From: Palsa-1447 sp964414785
GTDB lineage: Bacteria; Verrucomicrobiota; Verrucomicrobiia; Opitutales; Opitutaceae
Assembly: GCA_964414785.1 (NCBI GenBank)
Contig: CAYPXZ010000018.1
Location: forward strand, 5,799-69,798
Length of the DNA stretch: 64,000 nt
Reading direction: 5' to 3'
In this document: positions 27,817 to 35,723 of the stretch, in pieces
Layout: each line of letters starts with the position of its first letter
How positions within the stretch are numbered: the first letter of the stretch is position 1
The notes under the pieces: generated by a model
The model's input: only the letters and a program-made list of their open reading frames with translations
What the model was told of the DNA's origin: nothing
Database searches by the model: none
Program-made: the position numbers and the translations under genes

Positions 27817-28763
27817 CCTGGAACCGCCGACACCTGATCACGATCGAGGAACTGAGCCTGCTTGAGATCGAGCAGGTCCACGCCACGGCCTCGGCCTTCA
27901 AGAAGATCCTCCAGCGCAACGTCAAGAAGGTGCCCGCGCTGCGCGGCAAGACGATCGTCAATCTCTTCCTGGAGCCGAGCACCCGGACGCGCATGGCTTT
28001 CGACATGGCGGCCAAGCGGCTGAGCGCCGACGTCATCGCCTTCGACGCCGCGAGCTCGTCGACCCAGAAGGGCGAGACCCTGCGCGACACGGCGGAGAAC
28101 ATCCAGGCGCTCAACGCCGACATGATCGTCATCCGCCACGCCGCCGCGGGCTCCCCGCTCTACCTCAGCAAGATCCTGGACATCCCGGTCATCAACGCCG
28201 GCGACGGCGCGCACGAGCACCCCACCCAGGGGCTCCTCGACACCTTCACCATGAAGGAGCACCTCGGCCCCCTGAAGGGACGCAAGGTGGCGATCCTGGG
28301 CGACATCCTCTTTAGCCGCGTCGCGCGCTCGAACATCTACGCCCTCACCAAGATGGGGGCGGAGGTCACGCTCGTCGGCCCGTCCACGCTCGTGCCGCAC
28401 GGGTTCACCGCTCTCGGCGCCCAGGTCTCCCACGACCTCAAGTCCGCCCTCGCCGACGCCGACGTCGTGATGCTGCTGCGAATCCAGCACGAGCGCCAGG
28501 GCCACAGGCACTTCCCGTCCCTCGGCGAGTACACGAGCATGTTCGGGCTCAACAAGACGAGGGCCTCGTGGCTGAGCCCGCAGGCCATCATCATGCATCC
28601 GGGGCCGATAAACCGCGGGGTCGAGATCGACAGCGAGCTGGCCGACGGCGACCGGAGCGTGATCCTCGAGCAGGTCACCAACGGCATAGCCATACGCATG
28701 GCCGTCCTCTATCTCTGCGCGGGCCACCAGCCCGAGCAGGTCATTTCGTCCACGGAACCCTAA
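27813..28763 (+). CDS. pyrB: Aspartate carbamoyltransferase catalytic subunit
   Basis: A 316-residue transcarbamylase catalysing the first committed step of UMP synthesis. The carbamoyl-phosphate site FLEPSTRTRMAFDMAAKRL, the SSSTQKGETLRDTAENI loop, GDGAHEHPTQGLLDTFT and the C-terminal HPGPINRGVEI are all present. No pyrI regulatory gene is nearby. It overlaps pyrR and lies 6 bp before pyrC. The arrangement resembles the PyrB-PyrC pairs that form a dodecamer in other phyla, which would be worth considering here. Confidence 0.97.
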   Translation: MTWNRRHLITIEELSLLEIEQVHATASAFKKILQRNVKKVPALRGKTIVNLFLEPSTRTRMAFDMAAKRLSADVIAFDAASSSTQKGETLRDTAENIQALNADMIVIRHAAAGSPLYLSKILDIPVINAGDGAHEHPTQGLLDTFTMKEHLGPLKGRKVAILGDILFSRVARSNIYALTKMGAEVTLVGPSTLVPHGFTALGAQVSHDLKSALADADVVMLLRIQHERQGHRHFPSLGEYTSMFGLNKTRASWLSPQAIIMHPGPINRGVEIDSELADGDRSVILEQVTNGIAIRMAVLYLCAGHQPEQVISSTEP

Positions 28764-28769
28764 GAGCCC

Positions 28770-30056
28770 ATGCCCGCACTCTGGATAAAGAACGCCCGCG
28801 TCGTGGACCCCGCCGCCAAGCGCGACGCGGTCGGCGACCTATTCGTCCTCGACGGGAAGCTCGTCGCAAAGCTCTCGCCCGCCGACCGCAGGCGCGCGAA
28901 GAAGGTGGACGCCAGGGGCCTTGTCGCCGCGCCGGGACTGGTCGACATCCACGTTCACTTCCGCGAGCCGGGCCAGACCCACAAGGAGACGATTGCGACG
29001 GGTTCGCGCGCCGCCGCCGCCGGCGGGTTCACGACGGTCGTGTGCATGCCGAACACCACCCCGACGGCGGACAACGCCGGCACGATCCAATTCATCCTGG
29101 ACGCCGTCCGCCGCGACTCGCTCGTCAAGGTGCTGCCGACCGGCTGCATCACGATCGGGATGAAGGGCGACACGCTGGCACCCATCGGCTCGCTCAAGCG
29201 CGCCGGGGTCGTGGCGATCACGGACGACGGCGACTGCGTGCAGTCGAACGAGCTCATGCGCAGGGCGATCGAGTACGCAAAGATGTTCGGACTTACCGTC
29301 ATGGACCACTGCCAGGACCAGTCCATGACCGAGGGGGCGGTCATGAACGAGGGCAACGTCTCGATACGGCTTGGGCTTCGGGGTTGGCCGAACGCGGCCG
29401 AGGACGTGATCGTCTCGAGGAACGTCATCCTATCGGCGTACACGGGCGCCCACATCCACATGCAGCACATCTCCTCGGCGCTCTCCGTGGAGATAGTCCG
29501 CAGGGCCAAGGCCGACGGCGTGCCCGTCACCGCCGAGGCGACGCCCCACCACATCGCCTTCACCGACGAGGCCCTCGCGACCTACGACACCAACTTCAAG
29601 ATGAACCCCCCTCTGCGCACCGAGGTGGACCGCAGGGCGGTCATCGCCGGGCTAAAGGACGGCACGCTCGACTGCATCGCCACGGACCACGCGCCGCACA
29701 CGGACTACGAGAAGGACAAGGAATTCGACTATGCCCCGAACGGGATCCTCGGCCTGGAGACCGCGCTCGCCGTCGTGCTCGATGTTCTCGTTCGCCAGAA
29801 TAGGTTCAAGCTCACCCATGCCCTCGACCTGATGACGCGCCGGCCGGCCGGCGTCCTGGGGCTTCCCGCGGGCACGCTCGCGGCCGGCGCCGCCGCCGAC
29901 ATCTGCCTTTTTGATCCCGACGAGGAGTGGACGTACGACGCCAAGGCGGGCTACAGCAAGTCGAGCAATTCCCCATGGCACGGCCGCACGCTCCGGGGCC
30001 GCGTCAAGACGACGATCGTCGACGGCCGGGTCGTCTTCCCGATCGCGGCGTCGTGA
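28770..30056 (+). CDS. pyrC: Dihydroorotase
   Basis: A 428-residue class I dihydroorotase. The metal-binding DIHVHFREPGQTHKET motif and the GGFTTVVCMPNTTPT block are followed by later ligands in MDHCQD, HIHMQHISS and the catalytic ATDHAPH motif. It closes carbamoyl-aspartate to dihydroorotate. The position where many class I enzymes have a carboxylated Lys is not obvious and I did not assign it. The ATG at 28770 follows pyrB by 6 bp. The stop overlaps the CPBP protease start (GTGA). Confidence 0.95.
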   Translation: MPALWIKNARVVDPAAKRDAVGDLFVLDGKLVAKLSPADRRRAKKVDARGLVAAPGLVDIHVHFREPGQTHKETIATGSRAAAAGGFTTVVCMPNTTPTADNAGTIQFILDAVRRDSLVKVLPTGCITIGMKGDTLAPIGSLKRAGVVAITDDGDCVQSNELMRRAIEYAKMFGLTVMDHCQDQSMTEGAVMNEGNVSIRLGLRGWPNAAEDVIVSRNVILSAYTGAHIHMQHISSALSVEIVRRAKADGVPVTAEATPHHIAFTDEALATYDTNFKMNPPLRTEVDRRAVIAGLKDGTLDCIATDHAPHTDYEKDKEFDYAPNGILGLETALAVVLDVLVRQNRFKLTHALDLMTRRPAGVLGLPAGTLAAGAAADICLFDPDEEWTYDAKAGYSKSSNSPWHGRTLRGRVKTTIVDGRVVFPIAAS

Positions 30057-30904
30057 GCCAGCCGGAAGCACTGACACCGGCCGCGGGCGTGGCCCTGGCG
30101 GTCGAAATCGCGATGATGCTGGGCGGCGCATGGCTCATTTGGAGCCTGGCGCTCAGCAAGAAGGCCCGCGACACGCCCTACAGGCGCCTCGCCGAGTGGC
30201 GCCTGCCCCCGATCGACTTCGCCTGCTTCATCGCCTTCGCGTTCCTCGGGGCGACGACGGTGAGCTCCGTGGCCACCTACCTGCTTCGCCCGCTGCACCT
30301 CGACAGCGACGCGGCGATGGTCGCCGGCGGCGCCGTCATGCACGTGGGGATCCTGGCCGGCATCGGGGGATTCTACCTGGTGTGCGGGGCGCGGGCCCGG
30401 GGCCCGGCCGGCGCCCGAGCCCCGTTCCCGGTCCTAAGGAGCGGGGTCGCGACGTTCCTGGTGGCGATGCCGCTCGTATTCGCCGCAAGCACGGTTTGGG
30501 AGTTCCTGCTCCAGAGGCTTGGCCTGCCCGACGAGAAGCAGGACATGGTGGACATCCTCCAGAACACCCACTCCGCGCTCCTGAAGTGGTCGCTCGTCGC
30601 CGTCGCCACGATCCTCGTACCGGTCACCGAGGAGACCATCTTCAGGGCGGGGCTCTTCCGCTACTTCCGCACCCGGGTACCTCGCTGGATGACTATTGTC
30701 CTCACGTCGGCGCTCTTCGGCGCGCTCCACGTCTCGTGGTCGGACAACATGTCCGGCCTGCCGAGCCTGGTGCCGCTCTTCGTGCTGGCCGTCGTGTTCT
30801 GCCTGGCATACGAGCGAACCGGCAGGATCGAGACGACCATCATCGCCCACGCCCTGTTCAACCTCAACACGTTCGTCCTGGTCGCCGCGGGAATAGGCTC
30901 ATGA
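30053..30904 (+). CDS. CPBP family intramembrane protease-like protein
   Basis: A 283-residue polytopic membrane protein with about seven hydrophobic segments. The Abi/CAAX-protease motifs are intact: EETIFRAGLFRYFR (about residues 194-207), FGALHVSW and a last His in IIAHALFNLNTF. These Glu and His residues form the active site in the family. Roles range from prenyl-protein processing to bacteriocin immunity and none can be fixed here. The GTG start at 30053 overlaps the pyrC stop and the gene overlaps thiL by 4 bp, so it is cotranscribed with unrelated metabolic genes. Confidence 0.88.
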   Translation: MSQPEALTPAAGVALAVEIAMMLGGAWLIWSLALSKKARDTPYRRLAEWRLPPIDFACFIAFAFLGATTVSSVATYLLRPLHLDSDAAMVAGGAVMHVGILAGIGGFYLVCGARARGPAGARAPFPVLRSGVATFLVAMPLVFAASTVWEFLLQRLGLPDEKQDMVDILQNTHSALLKWSLVAVATILVPVTEETIFRAGLFRYFRTRVPRWMTIVLTSALFGALHVSWSDNMSGLPSLVPLFVLAVVFCLAYERTGRIETTIIAHALFNLNTFVLVAAGIGS

Positions 30905-31836
30905 AGACGGTCCCGATCTTCTCAAGAACCATGCGGGACTCGGTTTCGGGAGTCGGCGAGGCCTCGCTGATCCGGATGATCCGCACGTGGCTGGGGCCCG
31001 CCTCACCCAGATCCCCCGCAGGCATAGGCGATGATTGCGCCGTGGTGCGACCCGCCCGGGGCCGCGAGCTCCTGACCGTCGACCCGGTCGTCCTCGGCGT
31101 GCATTTCGACCGGCGGGTTCCGCCCCGGGCCGTCGGGTCCAAACTCTTTAAGCGCAACCTGAGCGACATCGCGGCGATGGGTGGCAGGCCCCGCGCGGCG
31201 GTGGTCGCCCTGGCGATCGACGGCCGGACCTCCCTCTCCTGGCTCGCCGAATTCTACAGGGGAATGGCCCGCGAGAGCATTCGCCAGCGGGTCCCCGTCG
31301 TGGGAGGGGACGTGACGAGACTCCCGGGCTCGTTCGTTGCGACGGTCGCGATGACCGGCGAGGCGTCCGGCCGGGTCCTCACGCGGTCGGGCTCCCGGCT
31401 GGGCGACTGGATCTACGTCACGGGGACCCTCGGGCGAAGCCTGCCGAGCGGCCACCACCACCTCTTCGAGCCAAGGCTGAGCGAGGGGGCGTGGCTTGCC
31501 CGCCGCCGGGAGGTGCGCGCCATGATGGACGTGAGCGACGGCCTCGCCAAGGACCTGGCCTCACTCGCCCCCCGCGGTTCGGAGGCGGCGTTATTCGGGG
31601 CGCTGCTCCCGCGCCGCGGGACCGCGAGCGTCCGGGAGGCTCTCTGCGACGGCGAGGACTACGAGCTTGTGTTCAGCGTGGCCGCGCGGGCCAAGCGCGC
31701 CGCGCTCGAAAAGGCCTGGAGGGGGGCGTTCCCGCGCACGAGGCTCAGCTGCATCGGGAGGTTTGTGCGATTGGGCAAGGTGCCCCCCGACGCTCTCGCC
31801 CTGGAGGGCTACCGAGGCTATGAACATCTGCGATAG
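30901..31836 (+). CDS. thiL: Thiamine-monophosphate kinase
   Basis: A 311-residue ATP-binding kinase of the PurM-like superfamily that phosphorylates thiamine monophosphate to the active cofactor. Landmarks are GIGDDCAVVRP, LLTVDPVVLGVHFD, KLFKRNLSDIAAMGGRP, VPVVGGDVTR, MDVSDGLAKDL and CDGEDYELVFSV. The ATG at 30901 overlaps the CPBP stop (ATGA). No thiamine-pyrophosphate riboswitch lies in the operon upstream. The tsaE start lies inside its last codons. Confidence 0.94.
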   Translation: MKTVPIFSRTMRDSVSGVGEASLIRMIRTWLGPASPRSPAGIGDDCAVVRPARGRELLTVDPVVLGVHFDRRVPPRAVGSKLFKRNLSDIAAMGGRPRAAVVALAIDGRTSLSWLAEFYRGMARESIRQRVPVVGGDVTRLPGSFVATVAMTGEASGRVLTRSGSRLGDWIYVTGTLGRSLPSGHHHLFEPRLSEGAWLARRREVRAMMDVSDGLAKDLASLAPRGSEAALFGALLPRRGTASVREALCDGEDYELVFSVAARAKRAALEKAWRGAFPRTRLSCIGRFVRLGKVPPDALALEGYRGYEHLR

Positions 31837-32254
31837 GCTAAGGGCAGGCGTCATGACGCGCTCGGCCGATGAGACCCGGGCGCTCGCCGCCGAATGGGCC
31901 CTCGCGCTCCCGGCCGACGTCACGGTCGCCCTCCACGGCGACCTGGGAGCCGGAAAGACAACCTGGGTCCAGGGCCTTGCGCTCGGTTTCGGGGTCTCCG
32001 AGCCCGTCACGAGCCCCACCTTCACGATCTACAACCTTCACCGGGGCAAGGACCGCATGCTCGCCCACCTCGATGCCTACAGGCTCGAGTCGGCGGACGA
32101 GGCAGACCAGCTGCTGCTCGAGGAATTCCTCGTCAGTCCCTGGTGCCTGGCCATCGAATGGCCCGAGCGGTTGTCCGGCTGGATCGGGGAGGACGCGAGG
32201 CATCTGGACCTGGACATTGCCCAGGACGGCCGCCACTCGGTGCGCCTTAGGTAG
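31820..32254 (+). CDS. tsaE: tRNA threonylcarbamoyladenosine biosynthesis ATPase TsaE
   Basis: A 144-residue P-loop protein with Walker A ALHGDLGAGKTTWVQGLA and the TsaE-specific VTSPTFTIYN and HLDAYRLES motifs, plus AIEWPERLSGWI near the C-terminus. TsaE is the ATPase of the TsaBDE complex that makes t6A37 in tRNA. The start at 31820 overlaps thiL by 17 bp; a second ATG at 31853 would give 133 residues and also fits the family length. It converges on the large unknown gene with only 6 bp between stops. Confidence 0.93.
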   Translation: MNICDRLRAGVMTRSADETRALAAEWALALPADVTVALHGDLGAGKTTWVQGLALGFGVSEPVTSPTFTIYNLHRGKDRMLAHLDAYRLESADEADQLLLEEFLVSPWCLAIEWPERLSGWIGEDARHLDLDIAQDGRHSVRLR

Positions 32255-32260
32255 CGCCCG

Positions 32261-33991
32261 CTATGCGACCGAAGGCTCGCTCGGGGGCGGGACGCCGGGC
32301 TCCGTAGCCGCGGGCTGCGCGGGGATCTCGGGGGGGGCCGCCAGCGCCGGTGCTGCCACCGGAACGCTCTCCGCTGCAGGGGCCTCCTCGGGGACGGGCG
32401 CCGGCTCGGCGACCGGCGCAAGCTCGGCAACCTGCGCCGGCTCGGCTGCGCCCTGCCGGGCGGGCGCCTCGGCCGTGCGGGGGGCCTCCGGGAAATTCTC
32501 GGGATCGATCTCCTCGGCCTCCACCTCCTTCTTTCGCGCCTCCACCATCGCCGGCGGGGCGTAAAGCCCCCCGTCGATGAACTCCGTGACATAGCCCTCG
32601 CGGACGAGCCAGATGAGGTCGCCCTGGGTGCGCATGATCTTCTCCTTCTGCTCGGGGGTGAACGTCGCCCCTTCCGCGGGCGCGGCTATTCCGAGCATCT
32701 TGGAGGCGAGCTCACCCGCCTTGACGAGCGGGTTCTCCTCAATGAACGAGATCAGCCTGCCGATGCTCTCACCGAAGACCTGTCCGGGAACGCGGAACTT
32801 GCGCTTGACCGCGCAGACGTAGGAGACGCCCTTCGATCCCTTCTTGAATATCGTGAAGTGCTCGCGGCGCAGCCTGCCCCTGAGCTGGTTGGCCGTGTCG
32901 AGCGGGAAGCGAAGCTGGCGGTCATAGGCGCCCTCGATGGCCATCAGGATCTCCCCGCGCGGCATCACATCAAGGACCTTGCCGTGGAATCGGGCGTGAT
33001 CGACCGCCTTCACGACGCTGTCCTTGCTGTTGGCGAGCAGGTGGGCCCTTGCGTCCTCGAGGCTGTCGAACGAGGGGGCCGTCTGGCCTTCCGGCACCGG
33101 GGCCTTCAGGCTGTAGCGGGTGACCTTCTTCATCTTCTCGAGCCACTGGTTGACGACCTCAGGGTCGCGCACGGTCTCGATCCGCGCCTTAAAGGCCTCG
33201 ATCGGCATCCGGCTGATCTTCGCGGCAAAGTGCTGCTGGACCATCTGGTTGTAGCGGTGGTAATTCGGCGGCCCCAGGAGCTCCCCGGTTATTCCGCACC
33301 GGTTGATCACCAGGAAGTTTCCCTTGGGAGGCTCCACCTCGACCTCGGCCTTGGTGAAGAAGGTGTCGAGATGCGTCGCCATCACGTGGGCGACCGCGGC
33401 CTCCTCGGACTCGAAGGGGATCCCGTCGGGAGCCGAGACGTAGATGGGCTGTGGGGCGGCAGGCTCCGCGCCCTCGGGGCGGGGCTTGCGCGAAACGACC
33501 ACCACGAACCTGTCCGGCTTTCCAAGGACCGTGCGCGCGATCTCAAAGAGCTCGATCGTCCTGGCGGACGTGCGGATCGTCTTCACGAGGGCGTTGAAGC
33601 TCGTGTCCTCGGGAAAGAACGACGCGCCGAAATAGGGGCTGTCGTAGGGACCGCGGTCCTGGCGCTCCATGCTCGGTCCGCCGCGCCGCTGCCCGGAATA
33701 GTCACCCTGCTCCCTGCGGGGGCCACGGTCGCCCTGGCCCGCGTCGCGAGGCGGGCCTGAGGGTCCCTCCCCTGCGGGCTTACGGAAGGCGCGGCGGTCC
33801 CTGCGGTCGGGACCCCCTCCGGGTCCGCCCATACGGTCGTCGCGGCGGGACCTGTCGGAATTATCCCGTCCCTGGGACGGAGAATCCTTATCCTTGGCCC
33901 ATTGCGTGCCAAAGCTGAAGCCCTGGAGTTGGCTTAAGTCGATTTTGTTGAAATCCGCCGTCGGATTAGCCTTGGATGCGTCGTCGTCCAT
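32261..33991 (-). CDS. Large protein of unknown function with low-complexity ends
   Basis: I do not recognise this 576-residue protein. Residues about 35-120 are Arg/Gly/Asp/Pro-rich, with RDR and RG pairs like those of RNA-binding or condensate-forming tails. The core (about 120-485) looks folded and contains YDSPYFGASFFPEDTSFNALVKTIR, NFLVINRCGITGELLGPPNYHRYNQ and REHFTIFKKGSKGVSYVCAVKRKFR. Residues about 500-576 are Ala/Pro/Glu repeats. No signal peptide or membrane segment is seen, so it is probably cytoplasmic. A nucleic-acid-binding role is an inference from the basic tail and core. Its start, encoding MDDDASKANP, faces a 310 bp gap and the divergent MFS gene. Confidence 0.75.
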   Translation of the reverse strand: MDDDASKANPTADFNKIDLSQLQGFSFGTQWAKDKDSPSQGRDNSDRSRRDDRMGGPGGGPDRRDRRAFRKPAGEGPSGPPRDAGQGDRGPRREQGDYSGQRRGGPSMERQDRGPYDSPYFGASFFPEDTSFNALVKTIRTSARTIELFEIARTVLGKPDRFVVVVSRKPRPEGAEPAAPQPIYVSAPDGIPFESEEAAVAHVMATHLDTFFTKAEVEVEPPKGNFLVINRCGITGELLGPPNYHRYNQMVQQHFAAKISRMPIEAFKARIETVRDPEVVNQWLEKMKKVTRYSLKAPVPEGQTAPSFDSLEDARAHLLANSKDSVVKAVDHARFHGKVLDVMPRGEILMAIEGAYDRQLRFPLDTANQLRGRLRREHFTIFKKGSKGVSYVCAVKRKFRVPGQVFGESIGRLISFIEENPLVKAGELASKMLGIAAPAEGATFTPEQKEKIMRTQGDLIWLVREGYVTEFIDGGLYAPPAMVEARKKEVEAEEIDPENFPEAPRTAEAPARQGAAEPAQVAELAPVAEPAPVPEEAPAAESVPVAAPALAAPPEIPAQPAATEPGVPPPSEPSVA

Positions 33992-34301
33992 GTAGTCAGA
34001 GGTGCACGGTTCGCGTCCGGTGGTGACAGACGCCCCGGAGTTTCCTCTACGGCGGGGTGCCGACGCAAGCGATTTTCAAGCGTCCCGAGGGCACCCCCCA
34101 GCCGGGGCCGGCGCCACCGACCGTGCGAAAGATCCAAGGGCACAGCCCATCTCGTTAGCCCAGAGGGCAAATGGGACCGGCGAATTCGCCCCGCAACCCG
34201 CGCCGCTTGCGCGGGAAGGGTCCGCTTGCTCGGGACGCCAGCGGCGAAACTGCCGCTGTACCATTGCGCGCACGCGGCCTTTCCATTCACTCCCACCAAG
34301 A
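33992..34301. other. 310-bp divergent gap with no recognisable feature
   Basis: This stretch separates the large unknown gene from the divergent MFS transporter and presumably holds both promoters. It is G+C-rich throughout. I see no TTGACA/TATAAT pair, no tRNA, no long dyad and no convincing small gene. The MFS open frame reads through it, but the translated sequence is Arg/Pro-rich without homology, so it is treated as non-coding. Confidence 0.5.
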
Positions 34302-35723
34302 ATGACCGCTCCGCTGCCCCTGGAATCCGCAAAGCGGCTCCTCCCGTGGCTTGTCGCCGTGGCGTTCTTCATGGAGTCGCTCGACACGACGATCCTCAAC
34401 ACGGCTGTGCCGACGATCGCCGACGCGCTTGGCATCGCGCCCCTGAGCATGAAGGCGGCGCTGACGAGCTACACGCTCAGCCTCGCCGTATTCATTCCGA
34501 TCAGCGGCTGGGTGGCGGACCGTTTCGGGACGCGCTGGGTCTTCTTCACCGCGATAGGCGTCTTCTCGACGGGGTCACTCCTCTGCGGGCTCTCCACCAA
34601 CATGCCGATGCTCGTCGCGGCCCGCATCCTGCAGGGCTGCGGCGGGGCGCTCATGATGCCGGTCGGGCGCATCACTATGGTGCGCACATTCCCGAAGTCG
34701 GAGCTCGTGCGCGCCATGAGCTTTGTCGCGATCCCGGGCCTCATCGGCCCGCTGATCGGCCCCTTGGCCGGGGGCCTGATCGTCGGCTTCCTGCACTGGC
34801 GGATGATTTTCTTCGTCAACATCCCGATGGGGCTCCTCGGGATGTACCTGGTCTTCAAGCACATGCCCGACTACCGCTCCGAGGTGAGCGTGCCGATCGA
34901 CTGGGTGGGGCTCGCCCTCTTCGGCTCGGGAGTCGCCCTCCTCTCGTACGTCCTGGAGATTTTTGGCGAACACGGCCTGAACCTAAAGAGCGTCGTGTTC
35001 CTGCTCGGCCTCTCGCTCCTCTTGCTCGCGGCCTACGGCCGCCACGCCCTGAGCGCGGAATTCCCCCTCCTCAGGCTGTGGCTCTTCCGGGTCCGGACGT
35101 TTCGGGTGGCCGTCGTGGGAAGCTTCGCCACACGGCTCGGCGTAGGAGGAATGCCCTTTCTGCTTCCCCTGCTCTATCAGCTGGGACTGGGCTACACTCC
35201 CGTGCAATCGGGCCTGCTCATCATCCCCCAGCCGCTGGCCGCCATGAGCCTGAAGCTGCTCATGCCGCGGATCCTGAACCGCTACGGCTACCGGCAGGTC
35301 CTCATCATGAACACGGCCGCGATCGGCACCATCATCATTCTGTTCATGACGGTGGCGCAGGGCACTCCCGTCGCGCAGATCCTGCTGCTGGCATTTGCCC
35401 TAGGCTTCGTCTCGTCGATGCAGTTCACCGCCATTAACACGCTCGTGTTCGCCGACCTTTCGGAGACCGACGCCAGCGCGGGAAGCAGCATCTCGAGCAC
35501 CGTGCAGCAGATGTCGATGAGCTTCGCGGTGGCCGTGGCCTCGCTCCTCGCCGCCCTCTACCTCGGCGGCGAGCACAGGCCCGGCCCGCAGGGGATGATA
35601 TCCGGAATCCATTGGACCTTTCTGACGATAGGGTTGATGACCATCGGCACCTCGTTCCTGTTCAGGCGCCTTAGGCCCAGTGACGGCGCCACGATGGCGG
35701 CACACAACCCCCAGAAGGATTGA
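34302..35723 (+). CDS. MFS transporter, DHA2 (EmrB/QacA-like) family
   Basis: A 473-residue polytopic exporter. The first helix carries AVAFFMESLDTTILNTAVPTIADALG, the DHA2 motif D. Motif A GWVADRFGTRWVF and motif C-like AIPGLIGPLIGPLAGGLIVGF follow. About 14 helices fit DHA2. It probably extrudes drugs or other amphiphiles by proton antiport. The ATG at 34302 was chosen because homology starts there. The next gene overlaps its stop, so they are coupled. No TetR- or MarR-type regulator lies beside it. Confidence 0.9.
   Translation: MTAPLPLESAKRLLPWLVAVAFFMESLDTTILNTAVPTIADALGIAPLSMKAALTSYTLSLAVFIPISGWVADRFGTRWVFFTAIGVFSTGSLLCGLSTNMPMLVAARILQGCGGALMMPVGRITMVRTFPKSELVRAMSFVAIPGLIGPLIGPLAGGLIVGFLHWRMIFFVNIPMGLLGMYLVFKHMPDYRSEVSVPIDWVGLALFGSGVALLSYVLEIFGEHGLNLKSVVFLLGLSLLLLAAYGRHALSAEFPLLRLWLFRVRTFRVAVVGSFATRLGVGGMPFLLPLLYQLGLGYTPVQSGLLIIPQPLAAMSLKLLMPRILNRYGYRQVLIMNTAAIGTIIILFMTVAQGTPVAQILLLAFALGFVSSMQFTAINTLVFADLSETDASAGSSISSTVQQMSMSFAVAVASLLAALYLGGEHRPGPQGMISGIHWTFLTIGLMTIGTSFLFRRLRPSDGATMAAHNPQKD

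Noticed and set aside
29911..30900. N-terminal extension of thiL through the CPBP gene
   Set aside because: The ThiL homology starts at the ATG at 30901; the extension is a shadow of pyrC and the CPBP gene.
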